Assembly (NCBI GenBank): GCA_026874595.1
Contig: CM049306.1
Span: 76,071,642 to 76,135,641 of the forward strand
DNA: 64,000 nt
Reading direction: 5' to 3'
From: Sipunculus nudus
Taxonomy: Eukaryota > Annelida > Sipuncula > Golfingiida > Sipunculidae
Part shown: one piece after another, positions 1 to 18,229 of the stretch
Numbering within the stretch: the stretch's first letter is position 1
Layout: each line of letters starts with the position of its first letter
The notes under the pieces: generated by a model
The model's input: only the letters and a program-made list of their open reading frames with translations
Databases searched by the model: none
Told to the model about the DNA's origin: nothing
Translations under genes and position numbers: made by a program

Positions 1-1140
1 TTTAGCAAACCTGTAAACTTATGCAATGGTGTGGCGTCGTCCCTTTGCCGTCGTCTGTACGTTTATCTATACTATATAAAAAACGCGACAAGGTCTAGTA
101 TTACTGAATTTTTATGCAAACAATCAGTCCTCTAAAAATAATTGTAGGACTGAGCTGATTTTTTTGGCTATCTGCATTACTTAGAATTTACAGGGAGGGA
201 AAGCTGACATTTTTTTTTAAATCTTCTTCTGCAATACTGTTCAGACAAATTGTTCAATATTGTACAGAAATAATCCCAGAAAGGATCTCTCAAGTTTGTT
301 CGAATGGTTCCAGTTCGGTGATTTTTGGCCGAGTTACAAAAGTTGAACTGAGTCAATTGGCCAGATAAGCATGTTAAAATTACAATCTCGGAAACGGCAG
401 CAGCTAACGTCACCAAATTTAATGCTAATGTTGGTCACATGAGTCATATTTGAAATTGATGTATTGATGACGCCACCTGCATCGACTTTTTTTGTATGGC
501 GACCATCGGTAATCGGTACATAAACCAACAATTTTTTCAGGATTAGCAGGAGCTACCATCACTTATTTTTATGCAAAAAAAAATGAGTCGACATACATTT
601 TACTTGGGAAAAGCTAGGAAACCTTACAAAATCTCCCTGTCATTGATTCAGGAAAATTCTTCAATATTTCACAGAAATTATCCCAGAGATGCATTTTGAA
701 CGAGTTACAGGAATTTGAAGTAAACATACTAACAAAACAATTGAGGGTTTTGTGGCACCATCTACATTGACCTGTTTTTACGGGTAAAATCTCCTAATTT
801 TAAGCTCCTATCAGCTACATTAACAATGTTTCATGATAAAACTATCAACCCGAATAGTTTAATTTTTCAAAAGAATGGTCCAACTTCAAAGGGTATGTAT
901 AAGAATAGGTCGGGTTCATTGTATTTTGGTAGAGTTAGAGACAGCTGAAGTTTGTCTTTTGGCCAAGAAAGCCTTTAACAAAATTAGGTCTCCAGTAGTC
1001 TTCTTCTGCAAAACTTGTTTCATATTCTGTATCTCGCACATAAAAAATGATTCTAAGGTGGCCTTTGTGAAAGTAAACTTAAATGATTTGGCTGAATTAT
1101 TGGACCTTTAACAGTGAAAAAAACTGTGAGTCACTTGAGT
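1..1140 (+). repeat. Dispersed repeat, family 3 (GTCGTC-headed), partial copy
   Basis: The left edge reads through a head segment (gcaaacc...cttatgc...ggcgtcgtc...ccgtcgtctg). An inverted, better-kept copy of it appears near 19800-19858. Internal phrases such as 'cacagaaattatcccag' and 'gccacctgcatc' recur in degenerate form within the copy and in the 19.2-19.8 kb copy. A possible right end is 'gagtcacttga' near 1122. The copy is cut by the window edge, so its true start is unknown. No coding potential is apparent; the small open frames are not conserved between copies. Confidence 0.55.
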
Positions 1141-2680
1141 AAAAAAAAGGTTGTAGATTGATTGTATTGACTGACTGACTAATTAGCCCGTCTCTAAAGT
1201 AACAATTGTTTGTTGTAGACTTCAAAGGATCAGTACCTGTCTAGTAATATTTTCTTAGAAATTTGTCTCTGGAGGCGTGTCCATATTAGGATTCATGTAA
1301 TAAATGACAGTCGGCATGATAGGAAGTGGTGATTGGCCAGAAAACGGTCAGGACTTTTGACATAACCATTATAAATAAGACGAGCTTAAGACGAAATTCA
1401 CGAAAAAAAATGCCAGATACGCGCGCCCGTTCGTGTAGCCTGACGATTTCTGCAGTCCAGGGTCAGGTCTGCGGGGATCAGAGTTTAGAAAGCTTAGATG
1501 ATTTCTTTAAGCATTGATTGTCGATGTCTGGGGAAGGCCACGGTGATTTCTTTGTAACAGACTTCAGAGCAAGTTTCGCATTTTGCCAACTGACTGGTAA
1601 TTTGGGGAATGTACACATGTTGTGAGCGCTTCAAGGAACAGACCGAGGACATTATTTAAACGCTTAACTGTAGAGATACTAGATATCGCTGTGTTGAAAC
1701 ATATTCAATTACCTGGAGCGGGATGATTCCAAGAGACATCAGCTGTGAAAGACATTGGCTCTAAGTCAAGATAGAATCGTCTGTGCGCTGATTAGTGAGT
1801 ACTGAGTAAACTTCTCTTGAGAGTTGTACCATTCACCAACAAACGACTGTTGATGGGAGGAGCTTTGTGTATCTAAACATGGACTGATTATACTGTGAAC
1901 ACAGCGCGAACATAAAGCGAGCCGCGCACGCATTATTCCGATGTCGCGTGTGTCATGTGATCAGGTTAAGTGTAAACAAGGAACTTCTCTGTGTACTGTA
2001 GTTAACGGACCTGGTGGTTGTTTCTGTGATTATTATCGAATTTTTATGATCATCGGTGCTTATATGTATTGAACGCCTCTCCAGAGAAACTTAAGTGAAT
2101 GTTTTCTTTAATATATTGATTTGTTTTTGTTACCTCATGTCATATTAATCTTTTGGAGTGTACGTATGCATGGTTTTCAGCCAGTTGGTTTTACAGTTAA
2201 AACAACCTGGTCGTTCACATCTCTAGTGGTGTGACACTCATACACAAGACTGGTGATGCCACCTACAACCATTTTGTTTTTGTGTTGTGTACATCTATGT
2301 CAGTATTTCAGGAGTGTCGTTTGTGCAATTGATGCTTGTACTCGGGTTCAAAATGTGTAGTACTTGCATTGTACAAGTAACCAAGTACTTTTAAAATAAT
2401 GTTATCATGGAAGCACTTTACCTGATGCATATCCCATTGACAGTTTCAATTAGGCTTGTGGGCCTTGTTATAAAATTTAAAAACATGTATATCACCCCAG
2501 ATTGATATGTTACGAATAAGTTCAAATTAGTTTGTTTTGGCTGAATTCAGACGTTTTCGAGCAAAACCATCCAGGCACATGGACTTCTAAATATAAAAAT
2601 TCTACTTTATATTAAATTATATTAAGTCTACTTATATTACCCGTTTTATACGTTATTTTGGTTCGCCAGAGGTGCGATTT

Positions 2681-2692
2681 TGCGCATGCGCA
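2681..2692. promoter_or_regulatory. NRF1-type palindrome TGCGCATGCGCA
   Basis: The bases tgcgcatgcgca form a perfect match to the palindromic NRF1 consensus, a common element of CpG-type animal promoters. It lies about 1.3 kb upstream of the sulfotransferase start codon. The surrounding DNA is AT-rich, so the motif stands out. Function is inferred only. Confidence 0.35.
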
Positions 2693-3149
2693 ACAACTCT
2701 CAAACAGAGAAGAAACATAAAAGAAGAAACACTGTTTTGAAGCTTGAAAAAAACATGATTCGTCGGTGGTTTTCGCGCTATGGATGTTCTGAACCACTGA
2801 TCGCGCTCGTTGCATGTTTATTCGAATTCACGTACAGGAGTAAGGAAAACTTTGACATATACCAAAATATTCTGAGGAGGGAATCAAATATTTGAAGAAT
2901 ATTTAACATGCTTGGTATGTGAATAGGTTCCTTTAAAATGGTAAAAATGAACTACATTGGTCCATTGAGTATACATATATGCAGCGGTTTATTGGCTTAT
3001 CCCCCTATTAAGTGACGCTGTAGGGAAGCGTGCATATACGCGTCTTCTACTAACGTTTTGGACTGAAGTCCAAGCCTATTGAATTTGGCAATATATATTT
3101 TTTTAATTTGCAGATCATTCAAAAAGATAAGCTGCAAATCTTAACCTGC

Positions 3150-3400
3150 ATTCTTATGAATGCAAGCCTCCGCCACTATTTATCGGGCCATGTGCCCGAT
3201 ACATTCATGTATAAATCCCTGTAAATTTGTGAATATTCCCTGATGACGTACCTGGATCCGGATCATGCGCCATGTCCACGCCAAATCTATTCGATTCTAA
3301 ACTGGCCCGTTCCCGTAATGCGTGGTACATTTCATGAGATTCCGTCCATGAGTGCGCGAGTTATGTTGTGAACAAACACCAAAGAAACGGAATGATTGGT
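3150..3400 (+). repeat. Dispersed repeat, family 4 (gagttatgttgtgaacaaac type)
   Basis: The segment containing 'ggatccggatcatg', 'ggcccgttcccgtaatgc' and 'gagttatgttgtgaacaaac' has a clear diverged copy at about 22150-22370 in the same orientation and another at about 32990-33245 in inverse orientation. Such sequences are often 3' ends of non-LTR retroposons, but no coding part is attached here. Confidence 0.6.
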
Positions 3401-3986
3401 GGAGGCAGTGAAAAAATGAGGCACAGGCTTGATTACCTGCACCAAAACCCATGCATATGCATGAGCCGCGTTTGCTGAGAAAACGCGAGGAGTCCGAGAA
3501 CTATATATAACCGTATATAATGTATGACCGTATATAATGAAATTTTCTTATCATGCAAGGTTTCTTTGATGTCTATATTTCGGTGACATATATGAAAATA
3601 TACCCTTTTGTATAAGCATAATGTAGCCTTTATTCACTTCAGTCAAGAAAGAATATAGATACGGAATCAGGATGTTACCGCAATGATAATATTTATGTAA
3701 AATATATAATGGGCCTGTTATCTTGTTAACAGTTTTGGCGTTCTGTGATTGGTTGCTGTTTCAACATCCTGCTATAGAAAGCTTGGATACAGCTATTTTG
3801 GTAATTCCCACCGGCTATCTGAAACTGCCTGGGTTTATCTATACGCATACTAATCAGGTATGCATATCAGTACTGGTTCATCAAGTCCATCAGCACATCG
3901 CTGCCTTTGCCACATCTTTTCACAACGTGGGCTTCCTTACAACACTAAGTTGTATCGTGTATAGTTATATAGACAGACGGCCCGAC

Positions 3987-10222
<6,236 letters not shown>

Positions 10223-10260
10223 TTATTCGTGAAGAGTGTACGATCTGTGTGATATCTGAC

Positions 10261-10266
10261 AATAAA
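10261..10266 (+). terminator. Poly(A) signal AATAAA of the sulfotransferase
   Basis: A canonical AATAAA lies 38 bases after the TAA stop at 10222. It sets a very short 3' UTR if used. Confidence 0.6.
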
Positions 10267-10641
10267 TATAGTCCATTGTGAAAATGGAAATGTGTTTTTG
10301 TTCTGTTTATATTTCTTGGACTCTTTATACGAAACTAACGATTTACGCGTATGAACAATCGAACAGCCAATCAAAACTCACAGGTCACACTCTCTCCAAT
10401 ACAATGTGTAAGAATACGACTGTAGACTAATGAACTGTACATTTTTCAAGCTGCCTACTAAATCCTGTTATATCATTAAACCTGTTGCCAAGAACTTGAA
10501 CGGTGTACTTTGTTACGGAACCTAATATAAACAGATCACGTATGCGTGATGAACATAAATTTTGTAATGGAGATAAAAACAAATCAGATTCTGTAACACT
10601 AGGCAGCGTGAAATGTCTAGGGGACTGAATAAAGAAGTCAG

Positions 10642-11295
10642 TGTTTTTTTTTTGTTAACAAATAACTATAATTTATTCTTAAAACAACCCTAACAATACA
10701 ATACACTAAATCAATACAATTAAACAGTAAAACAGCGGTGTAGCAACAAGTCAATACAATCACATAGAAAAATAATGTGCACAGTACCTGGATACCAACA
10801 CCGTCACCACGATAAGTTCTTTAAATGTATACTCTCGGAGAATGACAGTCAAGTGGAAAGTTCTTGCAACAACCCAGAAAGTAAACTGAAGTCCAAATGC
10901 ATAAAATCCAGGAGAAAGTCTTTGAAAATCTATAATTGCCGCATTAGTCGGATAATATCCTAGAATCTGAAACACGCTTATGCGTCCACTGGAATCTCTG
11001 CCCCCTCCGTTCTAAAACACAGCCCCTTTATATACCTTCACACCTCAAGTCGAGAATTTCTCGAACAGTCTATAAGATCTTGCACAATACAGTAAAACAC
11101 GCGTTTCAGGAATTCTCAAGAAAGACATCGCCGTGCCTCTACACACCATGGTGTACACGTGATCTCGCCCCAAGCCAGCATAACAACAAGAGTTCAACCA
11201 GTACGGATTAAACACAGAATGTAATACGCGGCCAGACACGAGTGCCACAACAGGAGTTACGCCCGTGTCACATAATAAAAAGAGCACCTGTAACA
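10642..11295 (-). mobile_element. 3' LTR of a Ty3/gypsy-type element
   Basis: On the minus strand the LTR starts TGTTACAGG directly after a polypurine tract and ends in ...AACA at 10642 (or at 10653 if the T-run is flanking). It contains a TATA box (TATATAAAGG, plus positions 11025-11034) followed by an AATAAA signal (plus 10672-10677), which is the expected order for an LTR. There is no second LTR in the window, so no target-site duplication can be checked. Confidence 0.7.
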
Positions 11296-11306
11296 CTCCC
11301 CCTCCT
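11296..11306 (-). other. Polypurine tract of the LTR element
   Basis: The minus strand reads AGGAGGGGGAG immediately before the TG of the LTR. This is the second-strand primer site of LTR retroelements. Confidence 0.75.
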
Positions 11307-11426
11307 GTAAGAAAAAATAAAGTTTTCACGGAAACCTTTCTTTTTGCGATCACAATCACTAAATTTTTACAACAACTCAAAATCATCTTATTTACAACAT
11401 TACATAAACATCTTGTTCACAGCATT

Positions 11427-12571
11427 TCATAAACATCTCGATAAGCAATCAGCAAGTACATTGTCTTTCCTTTTAATGTGTATGATATCAAGATTGTAAT
11501 CCTGTAAGAACAAACTCCATCTCAACAATCTTTGATTTTTACACTTTAACTTGTTCATGAACGTGAGGGGATTGTGTTCACTGAAGACAATGATAGGCCT
11601 GACGGATGAAGTAACATAAACTTCAAAATGTTGCAACGCCAAAATCAAAGCCAAACATTCTTTTTCAAAAGTCGAGTAGTTTTTCTGGTTTGCATTAAAC
11701 TTTCTTGAGAAATAACAAATTGGATGATCTATGCCATTATTGCCTTCTTGTAACAACACAGCACCAGCAGCAGTATCACTAGCATCTACAGCTAACTCTA
11801 AAGGTACAGAAAAGTCTGGTGCTGCTAAAACTGGTGATCTTTGCAGAATTGCTTTCAAATTCTGAAATGCATTTTCACACTGAACATTCCATACAAACTT
11901 TTGTTTCTTCTTTAACAAATTAGTCAAAGGTTCAGCTACAGTAGCAAAATTTGGACAAAACTTTCTATAGTACCCAACCATACCAAGAAAACGCATTATT
12001 TGCTTTTTGTTCTCTGGTCTAAGAAATGCAGAAATAGCACTTATCTTAGCATCAACAGGTTTTACCTGACCCAGCCCTACAATATGACCCAAAAATGTTA
12101 CTTGTGCATGACAAAACTCAGATTTTACTAAGTTGATGGTCAGACGTGCTTCACTGAGTCTTTCGAAGAGGTCGCAAAGAATTTGCAGATGTCATCCCAG
12201 GTGTCGCTGTACACGATGAGGTCATCAATATATGCGTCACAGCCCTGAATGTCCTTGAAAACCATATTGATGAGGCGCTGGAACGTGGCTGGCGAGTTCT
12301 TCATGCCAAACGGCATAACTTTATACTGGTACAGTCCTTGCGGCGTCACAAATGCGGACACTTCTTTCGCTCGTTCTGTGAGCGGAACTTGCCAGAATCC
12401 TTTTAGCAAGTCAAACTTGGAAACATACATGGAGCTACCGACTCTATCAATACAATCATCGATCTTCGGAATCGGGAACGTGTCAATCTTGGTGACAGCG
12501 TTCAGTTTTCGATAATCTGTGCACATACGGGAACTTCCATCAGGTTTTGGCACAAGAATATATGGTGAAAT
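11427..12571 (-). mobile_element. Broken Ty3/gypsy-type reverse transcriptase and RNase H
   Basis: Two minus-strand open segments form one polyprotein piece. The first (to 12140) carries the RT palm: VPKPDGSSRMCTDYRKLN, then FDLLKGFWQ, then the YIDDL active site. The second (12092-11427) carries the RT connection region (FLGMVGYYRKF) and RNase H (AVDASDTAAGAVLLQ, FEKECLAL, and VFSEHNPL in place of the usual T-D-H-N-P), ending LADCLSR and a stop. A one-base loss near 12190 puts the two parts in different frames. Upstream of about 12571 similarity stops abruptly, so gag, protease and the 5' LTR are missing. No integrase follows RNase H: only about 120 bases separate the stop from the polypurine tract. 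Inactive. Confidence 0.88.
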
Positions 12572-12661
12572 TTGTCAAAACTTTCCTGTTTATATTTGTA
12601 TAGTTTTCCATCAGGAATTGTATTTAGTATATTTCAGTGTCTTTGTATATAACGTGAGACC

Positions 12662-12666
<5 letters not shown>

Positions 12667-12725
<59 letters not shown>
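12667..12725. repeat. (TA)n microsatellite
   Basis: A TA run that sits just outside the truncated 5' end of the LTR element. Confidence 0.95.
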
Positions 12726-12728
<3 letters not shown>

Positions 12729-13013
12729 GACGCCTAGAGTAGCGAACGCCTGGTGGCAGGCACACAACTAAAAATTTTCACAACTAAACTATGTCCACAA
12801 TTCACGAAAAATCCTTCTTCTCCTTTCATTTCTCATCCGATATTGAATTTGGTTTCTTTCTTTATCTGATATGGATTGGTGTGGGCTTTTAAATTACAAC
12901 AGTTTTGAAACCCATTAATTATGCAAATATATGCAAACTTTTTCAAGATCACAAAAAAGTTGCTTCTTTTCTATTTCTCCATCGATTTTGATTTTGTTTT
13001 ACCCGATAGGTCT

Positions 13014-15902
13014 AAAAACAAGTGACCCATGGGTCATGACGCTCAGCTGTCTGGGAAGAGATTTGCAAAAGGAAATTTTATCATCTGAATGGAAGTATAT
13101 ACCCATTTAACTGAAGCATCAAACAGATTAACCAACAGGCCAACATTGTGTCTGTATTTATATATCTCAAAAATAGAGAAAAAATGCGTAAACTTTAAAA
13201 AAAAATACAGGTAGCTCCACCAGTCTGCAGAAACTAATAAATACAGTTAATGGTCAATATTCATGCAAAGAATCATGGTGATCTCTGCATTAGTTGTTCA
13301 GATACTTCAGCTTTTGGATCAAATTTTCCATTATTCTGAGGGATACTTCGGAGTCCTATAACTTGAAGGATATGGGTAACAGAGACCTAATTTCAGGTTT
13401 CCACAGAAACTTTTCATGGGCCTCCTTGCATGACAAGAGTGAAGATTCTAGGTCGAGTTGTTACAATTTGTGCCACGTTAACAAATAACAGTATCCTAAA
13501 AGGTCTCCAAAATAGGGGGAAAAATCGAAAAATTGAATAAAATATAGGTGGCACCACCAGACTGCAGAAACTGATGAAACACTCCATAATCAATATCCAT
13601 GCAAAGAATCATGATGATCTCTGCATTAGTTGTTCAGATACTTCAGCTTTTGGATCAAATTGTCCATTATTCTGAGGGATACTTCGGGGTCCTATAGCTT
13701 GAACGATATGGGAAACAGAGACTTAATTTCAGGTTTCCACAGACACTTTTCATGGGCCTCCTTGCATGACAAGAATGAAGATTCAAGGTCCAATTGTTAC
13801 GATTTGTACCCTGTTGACAGATAACCACATCTTTAAAGGTCTCAAAAACATTCGTAAAAATTTGAAAAAAAATAGAGGTGGCGCACCTAGTCTGCAGAAA
13901 CTGATGGAACACCTCATGATCAATGTGTATGCCAAAAATCATGACCATCAGTGTTGCAGTTATTATGATACTGCAGTTTTTTGTAGGTATTTTGGAGCTA
14001 TACAGCTTAAAGGATATGGGTAACAGAGACCTAATTTCAGGTTTCCATGGAGACTATTCATGGGTCTCCCTGTGTGTCAAGAATGAAGATTCTAGGTCCA
14101 GTTGTTTTGATTTGTGCCCTGTTAACAGATGTTTAGATTTTTAAAGGTCTCAAATATAGAGAAAACATTTCGTAATAATCGAAAAATACAGGTGGCGCCA
14201 CCAGTCTGCAGAAACTGATGAAACATCTCTTGATCAATATGTATCCCGAAAATCATGACCATCAGTGTTGTAGTTATTGAGATGTTGCAGTTTGTTTTTA
14301 TCAAATTTTTCATTATGCTGGGGGGTAATTGGGAGCCCCACAGCTCAAAGGATATGGGTAACAGAGACCTTATTTCAGTTTCCATGGAGACTTTTCATTG
14401 GTCCCTCAGTGTGTCAAGAATGAAGATTCTAGGTCAAGTCTTTACGATTTGTGTCCTGTTAACAGATGTTCACATTTTTAAAGGTCTCAAAAATAGAGAA
14501 AACAATTCGTAAAGAATCGAAAAATACAGGTGGCGCCACCAGTCTGCAGAAACTGATGAAACATCTCATGATCAATAGGTATTCCAAAAATCATGACCTG
14601 CAGTGATGTAGTTAATGAGATATTGAAGTTTTTGTATGAAATTTTTTACTATTCTAGGGGGTACTTTGGGGCCCCATAGCTCGAAGGATATGGGTAACAG
14701 AGACCTAATTTCTGGTTTCCATGGAGACTTTTCATAGGTCACTCAATGTGTCAAGAATGAAGATTCTAGGTCCAGTCTATACAATTTGTGCCCTGTTAAC
14801 AGATGTTCAAATTTTTAAAGGTATCAAAAATAGAGAAAACAATTCGTAAAGAATCGAAGAATACAGGTGGCGCCACCAGTCTGCAGAAACTTATGAAACA
14901 TCTAATGATCAATAGGTTTGCCAAAAATCATGACCTGTAGTGATGTAGTTAATGAGATATTAAAGTTTTTGTATGAAATTTTTGACTATTCTAGGGGGTA
15001 CTTTGGGGCCCCATAGCTCAAAGGATATGGGTAACAGAGACCTAATTTCTGGTTTCCATGGAGACTTTTCATAGGTCTCACAGTGTGTCAAGAATGAAGA
15101 TTCTAGGTCCAGTCTTTACGATTTGTGCCCTGTTAACAGATGTTCACATTTGTAAAGGTCTCAAAAAAAGGGAAAACAATTTGTAAAGAATTGAAGAATA
15201 CAGGTTTCGCCATCAGTCTGCAAAAACTCATTAAACATCTCATGATCAATAGGTATGCCAAAAATCATGACCTGCAGGGATGTAGTTAATGAGATATTGA
15301 AGTTTTTGTATGAAATTTTTGACTATTCTAGGGCGTACTTTGAGGCCCCATAGCTCGAAGGATATGGGTAACAGAGACCTAATTTCTGTTTTCCATGGAG
15401 ACTTTTCATAGGTCACTCAATATGTCAAGAATGAAGATTCTAGGTCCAGTCTTTACAATTTGTGCCCTGTTAACAGATGTTCAAATTTTTAAAAGTCTCA
15501 AAAATAGAGAGAAAAATTTGTAAAAAATCGAAAAATACAGGTGGCGCCACCAGAAACTGATGAAACATCTCATGATCAATATGTATGCCAAAAATCATGA
15601 CCATCAGTGATGTAGTTAATGATATATTGAAGTTTTTGTATGAACTTTTGGACTATTCTGGGGGGTGCTTTGGGGCCCCATAGCTCGAAGAATATGGGTA
15701 ACAGAGACCTAATTTTTGGTTTCCAAGGAGATTTTTTATGGACATTTCAGAATGTTAAGTTACAAGATTCTAGCTCCAGCGGTTACGATTTGTGCCTGAT
15801 TAACGGACAGACAGACGGACGGACAGACGGACAGACAGACGGACGACGGACAAAGAGTGATCGCTATAGCTCAGATGACTCACTGTCAGCTGAGCTAAAA
15901 AT
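13014..15902 (-). mobile_element. Composite element, family 1, copy A, with eight ~336-bp tandem units
   Basis: Read on the minus strand, the element opens TTTTTAGCTCAGCTGACAGTG, passes a GTCC/GTCT microsatellite (15805-15850) and runs through eight tandem units. Anchors 'atatgggtaacagagac' fall near 13370, 13707, 14015, 14353, 14689, 15025, 15363 and 15693. It ends with CAGCTGAGCG, the palindrome TGACCCATGGGTCA and CTTGTTTTT. Subterminal inverted repeats (GCTCAGCTGA / CAGCTGAGC), a microsatellite, tandem units and a 3' palindrome are the architecture described for Helentron-derived HINEs and for bivalve 'pearl' elements; this class assignment is inferred. Each unit has a 60-85 codon frame containing MGNRDLI. 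No transposase is present. Confidence 0.75.
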
Positions 15903-16499
15903 GGGGCTTTTAAACTTCTATACAAAAAATTCTTTAATCATGCAAAACTATGCAAACTTTTTTATTTCTAGACCAATTTTTAGTCTGCTTGTTTTGTGCG
16001 ATTCGTCTTAGATCCGTCCCTTTTTTTTTTAACACAGAATTCTGAACCTGCCGATTTGGTCTCCAAAGATACAAACTTTCTGTTATGACAAGTTCAGTCC
16101 ATGCACTTTAATTGACCTATCCATGAACTATATGCGACCTTAATCACATATTCATTCGATGAATAATCATAAGCATGTGACTAACGAGCACCAATCAGGT
16201 GACCTTAAACAATGTTAAGCGTCAATCATCTGAAAAAAAAAAAAAATTTGCATAATTTGACAGAGCTCTGTCAAACAGAACACGTGTAGTCTGTAAATAC
16301 TACCAGTACCCATGTCAGCATATTTTCCGTGATATTTTTTTATACAAAGTAGACAGTATAAAAAGTTCATGGCTATATGTTGCGGGAGACATTCCTAGGA
16401 GTGAATAATAATGTCTTACCTGGCACATAATTCATATTAGACAAATAATCCAATATATTGCAAGATAGTTCATATATGACTGCGATATAGTAAACAATG

Positions 16500-16720
16500 G
16501 TCAGGTGATACCATTTGATGACGTCAGTCAATACAACGTCAAGCGTCATCGACCTTTGTGACGTCATAATTATATTGTAAGAAGCTCTCGCTACCATGGG
16601 CATGGAAGACCTTCCGTCTAGGAGCGTTTTGGGTGCTAAGTTAAAAGGGCGGAGCATTTAGGCAGTGGTGGATAGGTTCATTGCTTTATAAAGATGCAGA
16701 GGCTCCGTATAATTTAGTGT
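16500..16720 (+). promoter_or_regulatory. Promoter-like block with two CRE palindromes and a TATA box
   Basis: Two perfect TGACGTCA palindromes lie at 16519-16526 and 16559-16566. A GGGCGG box follows near 16648 and TATAAA near 16686. Spacing and order resemble a CREB-type RNA polymerase II promoter firing rightward from about 16715. I find no convincing exon downstream, so this is a prediction only. Confidence 0.35.
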
Positions 16721-17179
16721 GAATATTGCGGGGGTGTCGGGCGAGCAATACGTCTTTGAAGTTCAGGTTTCCTGGCACATTTTACTTGTTCGTATATTGG
16801 ACACAACATAGGGAAAGTTAATAACATGCAGACTATTCCGTGTATGGGTATACGAAATACTGATTTCTTAGAAACCGTCGTTATGGTGCATTAGGCATTT
16901 CCTCGTACAACAAACAGAATAATAACGTTAAGGTTCACAATGCCTTTACTTCCCAGGAAGAGGTTTGCAGTCCTTTGTATCCGTCGTGCACATTATTTAT
17001 TCACATAAAATTAAATGGAGCATCTGCATCTTTTATGGTTTATCTTAAGTATGAACAAGGCCTACGTATAGGCCTAATGCGAAACTGTGCAGTGGCATAC
17101 AAACCAGGTATAATGCTTCAATGCTGGACCATTACTTTTCATAGATATGTGTGTACATGAACAATGCAAATATTAAACA

Positions 17180-17220
17180 CTAGCTGATAAACCCGGTACA
17201 CCGGGCTTTTTACCGGGGTT
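17180..17220 (-). mobile_element. Putative Helitron 3' terminus
   Basis: On the minus strand a perfect 6-bp stem hairpin CCCGGTGTACCGGG (17192-17205) is followed 8 bases later by CTAG (17180-17183) and then a host T. Helitrons end with a GC-rich hairpin a few bases before CTRR and insert between A and T, so all three features match. The body and 5' TC end, to the right on the plus strand, could not be delimited. Confidence 0.5.
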
Positions 17221-18229
17221 AAGGAGATGTATTAACTGAGATGTGGAATGTTGGCTCATTTTTTATTCTAAATGTTAACAGAAAATATAGGTTTTCAGTG
17301 GGGAACTGTCTCAAAAAGATATGAATAAATATTTTTTAAATTTATTTTGTGGGGCTGTCCTCGTGGGAAGAAATTCATACCCCGGTATGTTTACCTTGAA
17401 GACCTGATCAGTGATGATGTTTACATTGCGAACCGGAATAAGACGCGGAGGCATTCAGATTTTCGATGATATTTGACTGGATTCTATCCTTGGACGTATA
17501 AAGATTAGGTTGATGTTAGGAACACATGAAAGATTTATTAAATGTACGTTGCAAGGAAACTGTTCCTGAAGAAAGAAACAGAAATATGCATACCTCGTAA
17601 GTAGCAGTAGAAGACCCAACGGGACTCCATGCAGAGGGTCCGTATTCATTTTTCAGCCACCGCAACCTTTTATTCATCGTATCAGCATATTTTGAGACCT
17701 GAAACCCCCGACACCACTCCTTCCCACCCCACGTCTGTTCCTGAATTTGGGACCTTGAATTAGGTTTTGTCATTAATCCTCCTGGATTGGAAACTCCTTT
17801 TCATAAAGCGAGAAATATGTGTTTTTCTCCAGAACTGACCACGCACGTCGGTGAGAGCCTCGTTCAAATGTAAGGCCCGACAGGCTCAAATCCCTCACTG
17901 CAAGCAAGCGGTATTCACATGAACAAAAGTAGTGTTTGAGTTCGAGTGACCACGATGCACGCATTCCGGTCATTGCCGAAGGCAGTTCGGCTGTGCTCGG
18001 TCTTACCTCCGTGCAAGTCAGTAAAAACGGAAAAATCACTCAAAATTATATGTACATTAAAAATTATTTATTCTCATATCGCCTATGTCACTGCGGGGAT
18101 TATAACCTTTAAAATGATGTATGGCACACTATTGTACACAACGCGGTTTTAGAGAACATTGCGAACAGCCGTGAACCGAATTCCTTTTATAAGTATTAGA
18201 TTTTGAACAAGAACCAATTACACAAACAT

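Larger units (their letters stand above)
1141..3986. other. Upstream region of the sulfotransferase gene; no coding exon seen
   Basis: I find no convincing coding sequence here. The stretch holds a GC-richer patch near 1905-1975, a perfect 12-bp NRF1-type palindrome at 2681-2692 and a dispersed repeat at 3150-3400. The 5' untranslated exon(s) and promoter of the sulfotransferase probably lie here, but none can be delimited from sequence alone. Confidence 0.4.

Noticed and set aside
3723-3986. Earlier ATG at 3723 as the sulfotransferase start
   Set aside because: It would add 88 residues, including a second hydrophobic stretch, not expected for a type II Golgi enzyme. The ATG at 3987 gives the normal short tail plus one anchor. 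It cannot be fully excluded.
13014-15902. Regular array suggesting CRISPR
   Set aside because: Units are contiguous 336-bp tandem copies without spacers, in a eukaryotic genome and within a transposon-like element.
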